Source: Ifrita kowaldi
Lineage: Eukaryota > Chordata > Aves > Passeriformes > Cinclosomatidae
Reading direction: 5' to 3'
NCBI GenBank assembly: GCA_013398055.1
Contig: VZRS01004414.1
Location: forward strand, 686,604-750,603
DNA: 64,000 bases
Under the pieces are notes generated by a model. It did no database searches and was not told where the DNA came from. It saw only the letters and a program-made list of their open reading frames with translations. The position numbers and the translations under genes are program-made. Below are positions 1 to 9,046 of the stretch, piece after piece. Numbering within the stretch: the stretch's first letter is position 1; the number at the start of each line of letters is the position of its first letter.

Positions 1-2739
1 TTGCACTATATCCATTTCTTTGACAGGAAGAAAATTTTGATTTGACTTTGAAAGATAATCACTTTCATTTCTTCCATTTTTTCCCCCCTTGTGGTTACTT
101 GTCTTTATTTCAGAATTGCTCCTAACGTGAAAATATCTATTGCCAGTTGTATAATCTCCAGGTGATGGTTTAGTTGTGATTCATAGACATCTACCAGATA
201 GATTATTACATGTAATATGAAGCTAACATGAATATATTTTGATTTAATTTAATGGACATCTAATATTTAGAAAAATTATATTCCCTGAAGAAGGTGGCAG
301 CATGTCTTTGCATGAACACACATGGACACCCCTTCTGAACTTGACCCAAGACCGTTGATGTCTATGTAAACATTTCAATTTAATACAGCAAGCCCTGTTT
401 AGGTCATGGTCCTGCTGGCTGAAGAAATAATGCTTCAAAGACTGAGAGGTGGCAGAGCCCAAGTTTTAGCTCACTCTCTTACAGAGAAGTTACAGACCCT
501 CTTCTTAGCTCCATGTCTGAGGGAACCGAACCCATTTGGTCTTTTCCTCACCAGGCTAAATTCTCATATTAAAACAGCAGTGCTGTAAATTGGTAAGGCA
601 GCTTTTCAAAATGCAGTGTTTATGGTCCTCTCAAAATACCTGAAAATTGTGGAGTCTAATGCTGCCTAGTTAACTGCTGGCCTATACATATATAAAAGAC
701 CTCTATGTCCACTGGCCTGTTATATTTTTTTCAAATAAGCAGAAAATGGGAGAACTGAGCCCCAGTCTTTTATTTCAACTACATCTAACAGACCGTGGAA
801 AATAAATACATATATATTGGCATACAAAATGCAAATTCATCTATAAACAAAGGTTAATTTCTAAGACTTCTTTCTCTTTCTAAAAAATGAAAAGATACAC
901 AGCACTAGTAGTCAAATTCGAAATGAAACTTCTAGGTTCAGGATGAAGAATTGTGTAAAACCAATTGTTTCTTTTTTCTTTTTTCTTTTCTTTTTTACTA
1001 CAGATAAACAACACATTTGAGGTTAACTTGAAACAATTCTTCTTTTCTCCTCATTTTTCAGATTTGACAGTAAACTGAAGAAAACAATGATTTACACAGC
1101 TCTCCTCCATGACCTAGAGTTCTGTGATTCATCACGCCTCGCCCAAGTTTCATTAGCTGTTGTCTAAATGCTCATTATTTTTTGGAGGTACATATTTTAT
1201 TCTTTGCTTCATCTTCCTTAAGGAAAGAAATTATTTGCTCATTTATAGCATAACCAACAATTGTATTAACTAGCCTTGCTGTGTATACACCTGGAGCAAA
1301 TCTTACAAGAACTAAGTAAACATGAAGGCAGAAAATAAATTATTCAGAGTGTTCAAAAGTCTTAGGATTTCTTCCTTCTCATTTAAAATAATTTCTTTAA
1401 TTATCAATACTATGATCAGAAGTTCCGACTGTAGCAAAATCTGCGAATTTTGAATATATTAATTATTTCATATCTTACAAAAATAACACAAAATCCCGTG
1501 GCTACAACTTTCAATACAGCTCATTGGTTATGTTTGTTATTCTCTGTAGTCCAGAAACCTTTATTTTTATTACAAATATTGTTTTGGTCAATAATTTCCC
1601 TCTGACACTGAGTGATTCTTAATAGCCAATATTTTGAGAATGCTATTATTATCAGTCTAAGATATTGCAGTGTGAGGGAGTAGAAACTCTGTACATTTTG
1701 CCTTGAAATTTCCCCTGAAATCCAGCTTTGGAATGAAAGAGAAAGAAGCAGATTTTGAAGCCTGTAGGTGTTGAGGAGGAAGCTGGATGGAGGGTCACAA
1801 CAAAACTTTTGTTCTGCTTTGTGCCTTTGCTCACCAGAGTTCCAGCTCCTGCATACCTCCTGCACAGCAGAGCTCTAAGTGTGCCAATTTTGCAAAGGAA
1901 TTCCCTGTGAGGAGAGGACAAAATTTTAGGGAGACAGCAACAGCAACTTGGACATATTCAGACCCTTAATTTTAAAAGAAGTTAAAGAAGAAAGATAAAA
2001 GTCCCTAAATGGTATTCACAGGCACATGGCACTAGGGGTGGGGAGAGACTCTACCATAAAATCATTTCCCTCGCAATCATAAGACAAATCGAGCAGGTTA
2101 TGCAGAGCATCAGTTCCAGTTTTCTCCATGCACCATAAGCCACTGGTTGCTTATTAGCTCAGGGTAACAAACTGTGTGCTGTAGTGGCACCTCTTAACTT
2201 CCTTCTGTTCTTTGGAATGTTAATTCTTCACCTTACATGTGTCCAATGTGGCCCTTTTTTGTTTTACTAAACAAAGTTTCTTTATGTTCTGTACAAAACC
2301 TAAGTTATTATATATATTTTATTTTAACCTATTCTTTTAGGTCTCTCCTAAGCTCCCTCAGTGGTTTTGCTAGATGTGCTGTAAGACTACAGGCTAATTT
2401 CCCCATAGCTCTGGTATATCTTTCATGAACATACATTATTAACTAGATTGTGAAATGTCCTTCAGACAGCCTTCTAGTGTGGTGAACAAGTAAAGTTCAT
2501 GGTTCTGTCTCGCCTCATAAGGTAGGTCAGGTCTGAGAAATACTCTAACAAAGCTTCTCTAAGTGCCTTTGTCACCCATCCAGATACCACAGAAAGTTTT
2601 ACTGATCATGTAGATGGTGAGAATTTTGTCTGTGTATAAAAGGTGTCAAGACAAGCCAGCACAGGAGCCACCTCTCACAGAAGACAAGATATCACTTGGG
2701 GAAAGACCTGTAAAAACCCAGTAATTCTGTTGCTGAGTC
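1..2739. other. Unique AT-rich non-coding sequence
   Basis: No gene, RNA gene or recognisable repeat is supported here. Open frames are at most about 115 codons, overlap on both strands, and resemble no protein I know. Two local features can be seen: a long pyrimidine tract ending in TACTACAG at about 965-1003, which resembles a splice acceptor, and a TATAAAAGG string at 2635-2643 just left of the retroviral insertion. Neither has a partner signal that would make it a gene. Confidence 0.65.
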
Positions 2740-2745
2740 CCAGGC
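2740..2745. repeat. Left target-site duplication (CCAGGC)
   Basis: CCAGGC lies directly before the TG that opens the 5' LTR and recurs directly after the CA that closes the 3' LTR at 4811-4816. A perfect 6-bp match at both outer edges fixes the true ends of the provirus. A 6-bp duplication is typical of alpha- and betaretrovirus-like integrases. Confidence 0.88.
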
Positions 2746-3098
2746 TGTGGATATACAGCTAGAAAGCAGAAGTGAGAGCACTGCTAAACTCATGTCAGAA
2801 GTGGACTCGGTAACACTGCTAGGCCACAAACCATGGCAGGCAGTGCAGCCTACCACAAAATAGCTAGCATAAGGGAAAGGCATGTTTGGTATGTACCTGT
2901 GTCGGTTAGTGCTAGGTTTTAGTTTGGCGATATTATTAAGAAACAGAGATAACGTTGTTATAGTGATTGCTGCTTATATAAGGATTTATTTTTAGTTACT
3001 GCTGAAAAGGTTAAATACTTACCTCTCAATCAACAAAAATGGTTTATTGCATCCAAACAATCTGCCCTGTCTCTCCCATCGCCAACCGCCACTTGACA
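2746..3098 (+). repeat. 5' LTR of the provirus (353 bp)
   Basis: It begins TG and ends CA and aligns over its full 353 bp with the 3' LTR at 4458-4810. I count roughly 35-40 differences by eye, about 10%, concentrated around the polyadenylation signal. A TATA-like box TATATAAGG lies at 2975-2983, about 230 bases into the element, consistent with U3 of about 255 bases followed by short R and U5. The polyadenylation signal position reads AACAAA (3032-3037), where the 3' copy reads AATAAA. The first 118 bases match the env C-terminal coding segment in the 3' LTR and remain open in that frame to a TAG at 2861-2863. Confidence 0.92.
2975..2983 (+). promoter_or_regulatory. TATA-like box in 5' LTR
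   Basis: TATATAAGG sits at the expected U3/R position and is unchanged in the 3' LTR (4687-4695). It would set initiation of proviral RNA about 25-30 bases downstream. Present activity is not shown by sequence. Confidence 0.65.
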
Positions 3099-3100
3099 TC

Positions 3101-3118
3101 TGGTGTCCCGTGTGAGGA
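3101..3118 (+). promoter_or_regulatory. Retroviral primer-binding site
   Basis: The sequence opens TGGTGTCCCGTGTG two bases (TC) after the terminal CA of the 5' LTR, the standard place for the minus-strand primer site. TGG pairs with the CCA end of a tRNA. The remainder does not match well any tRNA 3' end I can recall, including the tryptophan tRNA used by alpharetroviruses, so the primer identity is open; decay since insertion may have blurred it. Confidence 0.75.
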
Positions 3119-3297
3119 TGGGACTGCTCTACAGTGACAGTCGGTGAAGCTCTGCAGAACTTCAGTAACTTCACTGAAGGTTAAGCCACAGGAAAAATGG
3201 GAGCCTTCGGAACTGTGGTTAAGCCGTGGGAAGAAGCGGGAGCCACGCTGGCCAGCAACTGATCCTCTGAAAAAGAGGTGAGTTGCTGCAGGGAACT
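3119..3297 (+). other. Proviral leader with repeat and splice donor
   Basis: This untranslated leader lies between the primer-binding site and the gag start codon. It holds an imperfect direct repeat: a segment starting GGTTAAGCC and ending GGGAGCC occurs at 3179-3205 and again at 3217-3244, a period of 38. Leaders of this kind often carry packaging structure, but that role is inferred only from position. Near its end, AG|GTGAGT at 3276-3283 is a perfect vertebrate splice-donor consensus, in the usual place for making the spliced env message. Confidence 0.7.
3276..3283 (+). promoter_or_regulatory. Candidate major splice donor
   Basis: AG|GTGAGT matches the donor consensus exactly and lies 15 bases before the gag ATG. 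In retroviruses a leader donor feeds the subgenomic env RNA. The matching env acceptor is not identifiable because the region before env is deleted. Confidence 0.55.
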
Positions 3298-3786
3298 ATG
3301 GGCCAGGGTCAGGGGATGACCACCCAAGTGAGAGACGTGTTTGACCTTATGTCAAAGCTGCTAGACAAGCAAGGCAAACCTTTGCCTGTGCACGATCTAA
3401 AAATGATACTCCGATGGACTGCTTTTAAACTGCAAGGGGTGACTCAGTCCACAATTTTTACGGTGGATCTGTGGGACAGAGTAGGAGTGGAACTTTGGAA
3501 TGCTGTAGCTGCGGGTAATAAAGCTGCTGCAGAGATGATTCCCTCCTGGAAAGTAATCTTTGAAACTTTAAAAGCTCGGGAAAAATCTCTTGCTAAAGAT
3601 AAAGAGGATGGCCCTTGCCCCACCTCCGCAGAAGCGGAGCCTCAGACGTCTTTACAATCTGAAGAGACTGTGCCTGGTGTAACCATACTTTGCACCAACA
3701 ATTACTCTGGGAAGCACTGCTATTGGATTATTAGACAACATATTTTTGATATGTGGAAACAGAGCTTGGAAAGGAATACCGGGTAA
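3298..3786 (+). pseudogene. Endogenous retrovirus gag remnant (matrix region)
   Basis: The frame starts at ATG 3298, whose first residues are Met-Gly-Gln, a glycine-2 context compatible with the N-myristoylation seen in many retroviral matrix proteins. An in-frame TTG five codons earlier is not a likely start. Residues from about 6 to 105 are amphipathic and helix-rich (for example VRDVFDLMSKLLDKQGKPLP), followed by a charged and then Ser/Pro/Glu-rich linker (about 106-135) like the matrix-to-capsid spacer. Past roughly residue 125 the gag character is lost and the frame runs on to a TAA at 3784-3786 through what is probably env-derived sequence, so the deletion junction lies near 3660-3680. 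No capsid major homology region and no nucleocapsid zinc knuckles are present. The gag call rests on position after LTR, primer site and donor, and on general character; the exact family is unknown. Not expected to be functional. Confidence 0.72.
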
Positions 3787-4575
3787 GGCCACAGGAGGTC
3801 CTTGTACTTTTGGGCAAACTAACCATGTTTCACTCTTTTCAGGGAAACTTACCATCTTTGCACAAGCTGGTGCGAGCAAAATGCAGCACACACACATATG
3901 GTCAGAATTGTGATGATAATGCTGTATCTTGGAACCTAGGAGCCCGAGTGTTTGCCTCTATTATTCCATCTATTGGAACGGCATATGCACTGAAAACCCT
4001 GAACAACCTTGGCTGTTGGCTTGCAAAATTAACTAATGCTACTAGCTTTGCTTTAACAGGCTTATTAATAGATGTTGATAGTGTGAGACATGCTATGCTG
4101 CAGAATAGAGCTGCAATTGATTTTTTGCTTTTGGCACACCAGCATGGTTGTGACGATTTTGAAGGCTTATGCTGCATGAACCTGTCTGATCACCTCCTTG
4201 TCTATTCATGCTACCATACAAGCCCTTCGAAATAGCATCACCAAATCGAGAGTTGTAAGAGATACCGACTGGCTTGGAAACATACTTGGAGGATGGGGAC
4301 TTACTGGCTGGCTTAAGCACTTAGCTAAGGCAGAAATTTATATTTTAGCCATATTGCTGCTTATGATGATTTATCTGCCATGTGTTTTGCAATGTGTTCG
4401 GAGACTGATTGATAAGTCAACAAAGAAAATTTTACTCGTAGATAAGAGAGGGGGAGATGCAGAGCTACAGCTAGAAAGCAGAAGAGTTAGCACTGCTAAC
4501 CTCATGTCAGAAGTGGACGTAGTAACGTTGCTAGGCCACAAACCATGGCAGGCAGTGCAGCCTACCACAAAATAG
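3782..4575 (+). pseudogene. Endogenous retrovirus env remnant (surface end plus transmembrane subunit)
   Basis: Env-like sequence is spread over three reading frames. A short surface-subunit-like piece runs from about 3782 to a TGA at 3911-3913. The second piece, about 3905-4190, is the transmembrane ectodomain: a small-residue and hydrophobic stretch like a fusion segment, heptad-type helices, then a CX6CC motif (residues GCDDFEGLCC) typical of transmembrane subunits disulfide-linked to surface subunits in gamma- and alpharetrovirus-like envelopes. The third, about 4195-4575, carries the membrane-proximal helix, a hydrophobic span of about 20 residues near 4335-4400 and a long cytoplasmic tail. 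Its last 39 codons lie inside the 3' LTR and the stop is TAG 4573-4575. Two frame changes, an internal stop and loss of most of the surface subunit disable it. It is a fossil of an entry glycoprotein, not a working one. Confidence 0.82.
4444..4457 (+). promoter_or_regulatory. Polypurine tract
   Basis: AAGAGAGGGGGAGA ends exactly one base before the TG of the 3' LTR, the position needed for plus-strand priming. It independently confirms 4458 as the LTR start. A second purine run, AAGGGAAAGG at 4583-4592, lies inside the LTR and is present in both LTR copies, so it is not the boundary. The tract is also translated as part of the env cytoplasmic tail. Confidence 0.85.
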
Positions 4576-4810
4576 CTAGCATAAGGGAAAGGCATGTTTG
4601 GTATGTACCTGTGTCGGTTAGTGCTAGCTTTTAGTTTGGCAATATTATTAAGAAACAGAGATATGGTTGTTATAGTGATTGCTGCTTATATAAGGATTTA
4701 TTTTTAGTTACTGCTGAAAAGGGATAAATACTTTATCTTTATCAATAAAAACAGCCTATTGCACCCAAACAATCTGCCCCGTCTCTTCCATCGCCGACTG
4801 CCACCTGACA
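4458..4810 (+). repeat. 3' LTR of the provirus (353 bp)
   Basis: It starts TG immediately after the polypurine tract and ends CA immediately before the CCAGGC duplication. It is the same length as the 5' LTR. It keeps TATATAAGG at 4687-4695 and a canonical AATAAA at 4744-4749. The first 118 bases encode the end of env, so U3 and coding sequence overlap. About 10% difference from the 5' LTR implies an old insertion, since both LTRs are identical at integration. Confidence 0.92.
4744..4749 (+). promoter_or_regulatory. LTR polyadenylation signal AATAAA
   Basis: AATAAA lies about 55 bases after the TATA-like box and about 60 bases before the LTR end, fitting a short R region. The same position in the 5' LTR is AACAAA, so only the downstream copy keeps the canonical hexamer. 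Confidence 0.65.
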
Positions 4811-4816
4811 CCAGGC
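4811..4816. repeat. Right target-site duplication (CCAGGC)
   Basis: Perfect copy of the 6 bases at 2740-2745, directly after the terminal CA of the 3' LTR. Confidence 0.88.
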
Positions 4817-7800
4817 GAGTTCCCAGAATTTTCAAAGCCACACAGAATATTCATGGCAGAATTAGAAACAGTTTACCCCTTTAACAGTGGGATATTTTGG
4901 ATGCCTTGGGACTCCTCATGTCAAAATCCTTTTCATCAGAGAAAAAGACTAAAAGTTGTGCACAATTTGCTGTTTCTCTGATTGATCATCATCAAAAAAG
5001 CTCTGTGTATTACTAGGTTCAGTGCTCAGTTCACTGAGATTGCTCATGTGGATGAAGGCACTTACAATTTCCTTGCCTGTCTGAATGTTTTCCATGTGCT
5101 GTAAGACACAGAGGTGGGAAAGGAACAACTGAGAAGAACCCCCAGCAAAGGGGGATCGCAATTTCCAGCTGTTTCCTTCTGATACCATTAACAAAATAAG
5201 ATTCTGTTGCAATTATACCTTATTATATAACTTGGAAACAGAGGATGCCCTCAAATTTTAGTTTAAAGTGTTTATTTACTTATTTTGTCTTTCATGCTCC
5301 CAAATACTGTGAGTTTTTGTGGAGCAAAGACAGAACTCAGCCCTGGCTTTGGTTCACAGAGGACCCGGCCATGTACCACACATGGTACTCGCCAGCCCCA
5401 AGGACTCCTCTACTGTCACAGTAAAAAGCATCTCCAAGAGAGTGGGAAAAAGATACAGTGAGATACAAGAGTATATGGTTCCCGCTCCTACAAACTCCCA
5501 CACTGCTGTCTTTGCTGCAGCCACAGTTTTTTCCTATCCACAAAACTTGCTCCCTTGCTTGTGCCCAGCTGCCCCATGTCATTTATATTATAAGAAAGTT
5601 AACAGCACACGGTATTGACTCCCTCAGCAATATTCAAGTGTGATTTATAAATGCTTACTAATGCTACCCCTGCTCTAACTTCATTGTTCCATGTGTACGA
5701 CTGTATCTTTGCTTTACTATTTTCTGTGTCATCATCCATGCCTGTCTTCCATTGCAGCTGCTGTTTGCACTTAGGAAGGCAGAATATTCTAAGCCTCTGT
5801 AAGGTCTGCTATTTCTAGGTCCCATCCCACTACAGTGCCCTGCAGCTTAATCCTAACCTGGCAGAAAAACTTCCTTTACCTACAGAGATATCCTTTCTTG
5901 CTGAGCCAGTTGATGGGTGGGAAAGTAAAGTCATCTCCTAGAGAAATCATGGGCCACTGCGCAGGCATAATGTGGGTGTTACCAACAGAGGGGCTGATAT
6001 TGCTGCATGGAAAATCAACTCATCTGCACAGTCCATTGCATGTGCCTGAGAAGCACAGATCAAAGTCAAGCTGCTTGATTCCCCTTTTTCTGACACTTTG
6101 TGGCTTGTGCTGCTGATTCCACAGGGGGCATTCAGGGGCATGTTGGAGGATATGGGATTATGATCGTCTTGGACCTCTTGTGAGGGCAAGGTACCATATA
6201 ACTGCAAAATCTGGCAGTTTAGCATAGATTTACTTAGTTCCTGCTACAGGACTCGACAGAATGAGACAGGCACATGGCATTCAGAGCAGCGCTGATTACA
6301 GTTTTACTGCACCCTTCTGTCTAGAGGCATCAGTCACTTCCACAAGACAACGTCATCCAAAGCCCATGGTTCCTGCTGCTCAGCAGTGTTGTGCCCCGAG
6401 TGGTGACACCCCGAGCTCTGTTACTGCAGCCTATGACATGATCATGGCCACTTACCCCTCATCAGTGCCCCTGCATCCATGTGAGGTATTGTGCCCATAA
6501 TCCCTCTTAAACAATAAGATCTGACAGGCCAGGCACTGTCAGCTAGTTATGGACACCCTGAGCAAGTTACAGGTCACAGGGCTGAAACCCAGATGGCTTT
6601 AACCACTCAGAAATCACACTGATTCACAGCCTCAAGCAGCCTACAGTGAGATGGGGATGGAGACTGCAGATAAAAATAAGGAAACCAATCCAACATGAAC
6701 ACTTCCTGCCCATTATAGCAATGAGTTTCACCACAGCCATAGCTGGCAGATCAGCTGAAAGCTGTATTTGTGTTGCTTCCCATAGGCTGAAGTGGCTGCA
6801 GGAGATGAGAGTCTTTCAGATTGAGACTCACCTTTGCCGTGGTATTTGCCTTCCTCTTTCAGGGGCTACAGTATTTCTGTTCACTTCGACCTGCTGCAAA
6901 AAATCCAGTCTCTCAACTATGTACTGCCCTGGTTATGCTGAACCACTGGTTACTTAACCTGGAACTCAGAGGAAAGGAAGGGTGATTTTATGCTCCCCAC
7001 ATGAAAGGGTAATGTTTCGGAACATAATTCTGAATGCTTAGCATGAGAAACTTCAAAAAAGGAAGATTCTCAGCCCCATCTGAAAAATCGCAAACTATTT
7101 TTAAAGTGAATTCAAGCTATCTATCTCAGAAATAGAGACACCTGAAATCCCTCCAGACGCAGTCATTAAGTCCCTGAACATATCAAATGCATATTTTGTT
7201 TGGCAGTAAAGTTGGTGGGGATTAAGAAAACTATTAAGAAGAGGGTTGGAAAAATCCCTTTTTAACATAATGACAACAAACATTTACATAATCAGCAGAA
7301 AGGAGAATAAGAAACTGTCTTCAAACTTTACCAAGGCAGCAAGTTAACTGGTGTTCTTGGTACGACGGCATAGCAGCACTGCAAAATGGCCTCACTATAA
7401 TTAAGTACTCTATAACTTGCATGGCTTAAGGCTTGAATGCCAACATAAGTTATGGAAAAGTAAGGATATAACATTTTCAGATGCCAGACAGGGGTTTGTG
7501 TTAGTGAAGTTTTCCTGGGACAAGAGATGCCTCCCCACACCAGGCAGTGAAGGGCACTGGCCCTGGTTCCTCCTGTGGCAGGGTCTGACCAAGAGCTTTC
7601 TGCTGGCCACAAACCACTGGCCACAAACCACAAACACAGTTGTTCTTTGGGTACTACACCAGTGATGTATTTGGAGTCTGGAAAAGATGCTGATGAAGTT
7701 ACTCAACACGGCAAGCTGCTTGTGTGATCCTTTTTACCGCTTCCCCACCCTCCCAGAAGAATCCTCCAGTTCTTAGCACCAGTCATAGCTGTGAATTTAC

Positions 7801-8989
7801 CTTAGGTCCCACAGCCATGTTCTCACACACCTGGGTATTCCCCTAGGATCCCACGGGTCACAGGGCACACATATGCACCCTCTGCACACAGAGATTTCCA
7901 TTCTGGATCAGATCACGGCTGCATTCAGCTTGCTCTTTGACAAAAGTCACTTGCAACTGCAGTGTTTCTATTTAGGTATATATAGCACATAAATAAATTA
8001 CCCTGTACCCTTCCTGCTGACCCTTTTATAAATTTTCATTTGAAGTAAAGTACAAAAACTAGTGGTAAAGCAAAACCCAGAAATACGGTCCAAATGGAGT
8101 TTCAAAATGTATCTTGACACATGTGCAGTCAAAGATTGTTGGTTTCCCATGTAATGAAACTGTATTTCATCTTTTCCTTATTTTCTGGGTAGGCTCTGTG
8201 CAATTCACAATGGAAACACTTGGAAGTAGGTAGATTTTCCCTTTTCAGATTAAACACCTTGCTTCAGTTGTCATAATATACTTCTTTCCCACTTTGTTAC
8301 TATTTTTTCACCATCCCTTGTGCTTGAGAAACAAAATGACTTGCCTCTAGAGGCAGACAGCATTTTTCAGGAAAACTACATTTTTTCCTGTTTGTTTAAC
8401 TGAGCTTGTAATTTTTTGACTGAATTAGTTAAAGTGAAATGAGATTTCACATATACAAAGAGCAGCCTTTTACAAGACTATAACAAAAAATAGAAACTGT
8501 CAGTGACCTGTATATAAAAAAAACTAGTTCATGTCTTTGTATTTAGAAAATTTCAGGAAGTTAAGAAATCAGTTACGAGGCTGAAACGTGATGCTCACAA
8601 GCTTTTCAAAAAACACAGAACATGAGAGACTCCAAGTATAATGCAAAGACTGAGAAATTTACAACTTGTATCAGTATTTTCCATGGCTGCTGAGTTCTCT
8701 TCTGTGTGATAATTGCTTGTGCTGGTGCCAGAGCTCACCATCATCTGTGGCAGATGGTTTCTCCAGAGATCAGCGTTCACTTGTTTCTCTGGTGGCACTT
8801 CAAGAGCCTGTGGTGCTCCTACTGGATCTAGCTGGGTCTTTTCCTCTTTCCCTGGCACAGGTCCTCAAGATCTTGAAAATATTTGCCATCCTCCTTCTAG
8901 CTCATTTTATTTTGATGAGGAATGCATGCCCTAGACTTTTCTGCCTGGTATGTCCCTGCTCACAGTATGATGCTGCATAGGTAGCAAGA
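4817..8989. other. Unique non-coding sequence
   Basis: No supported gene. Open frames are short (up to about 104 codons), and often open on opposite strands over the same bases, as chance frames are. A 14-bp unit beginning CTGGCCACAAACCA is tandemly doubled at 7603-7630. Composition is slightly richer in G+C at about 5300-6600 than in the flanks, without a CpG cluster. Confidence 0.6.
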
Positions 8990-9046
8990 AAGAAAACAAC
9001 AACAACAACAACAAAAAACAAAAAACAAAAACAAAAACAAAAAAAC
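8990..9046 (+). repeat. (CAA)n / A-rich simple repeat
   Basis: Repeated CAA triplets pass into CAAAA and CAAAAAC blocks. It could be a decayed poly-A tail of a retroposon on the + strand, but no retroposed body is recognisable upstream, so it is annotated as a simple repeat. Confidence 0.85.

Larger units (their letters stand above)
2746..4810 (+). mobile_element. Defective endogenous retrovirus (class II-like provirus)
   Basis: This is a complete LTR-to-LTR provirus of 2065 bp. It has two 353-bp LTRs, a primer-binding site two bases after the 5' LTR, a leader with a splice-donor consensus, an N-terminal gag remnant, an env remnant with a transmembrane subunit, a polypurine tract abutting the 3' LTR, and matching 6-bp duplications outside. 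Between the LTRs only 1359 bp remain, against several kilobases in an intact retrovirus. The rest of gag, all protease and polymerase, and most of the env surface subunit are missing. No reverse transcriptase or integrase motif can be seen. The coding remnants also carry stops and frameshifts, so the element cannot encode a working virus. The 6-bp duplication and CX6CC transmembrane subunit suggest an alpha/beta-like avian lineage; the exact family is not recognised. Confidence 0.93.

Noticed and set aside
2635..2643. TATAAAAGG as a host promoter just left of the provirus
   Set aside because: One TATA match in AT-rich DNA with no other promoter signal or downstream gene is not enough.
2883..4810. 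Tandem proviruses sharing an LTR, with 216-bp LTRs at 2883-3098 and 4595-4810 and an env tail upstream of the first
   Set aside because: Similarity between copies extends left to 2746 and 4458, where TG ends, an abutting polypurine tract and the CCAGGC duplication all agree. The upstream env tail is simply the part of env encoded in U3.
8941..9046. Processed pseudogene with A-rich tail
   Set aside because: No gene-like body or flanking duplication is visible before the tract.
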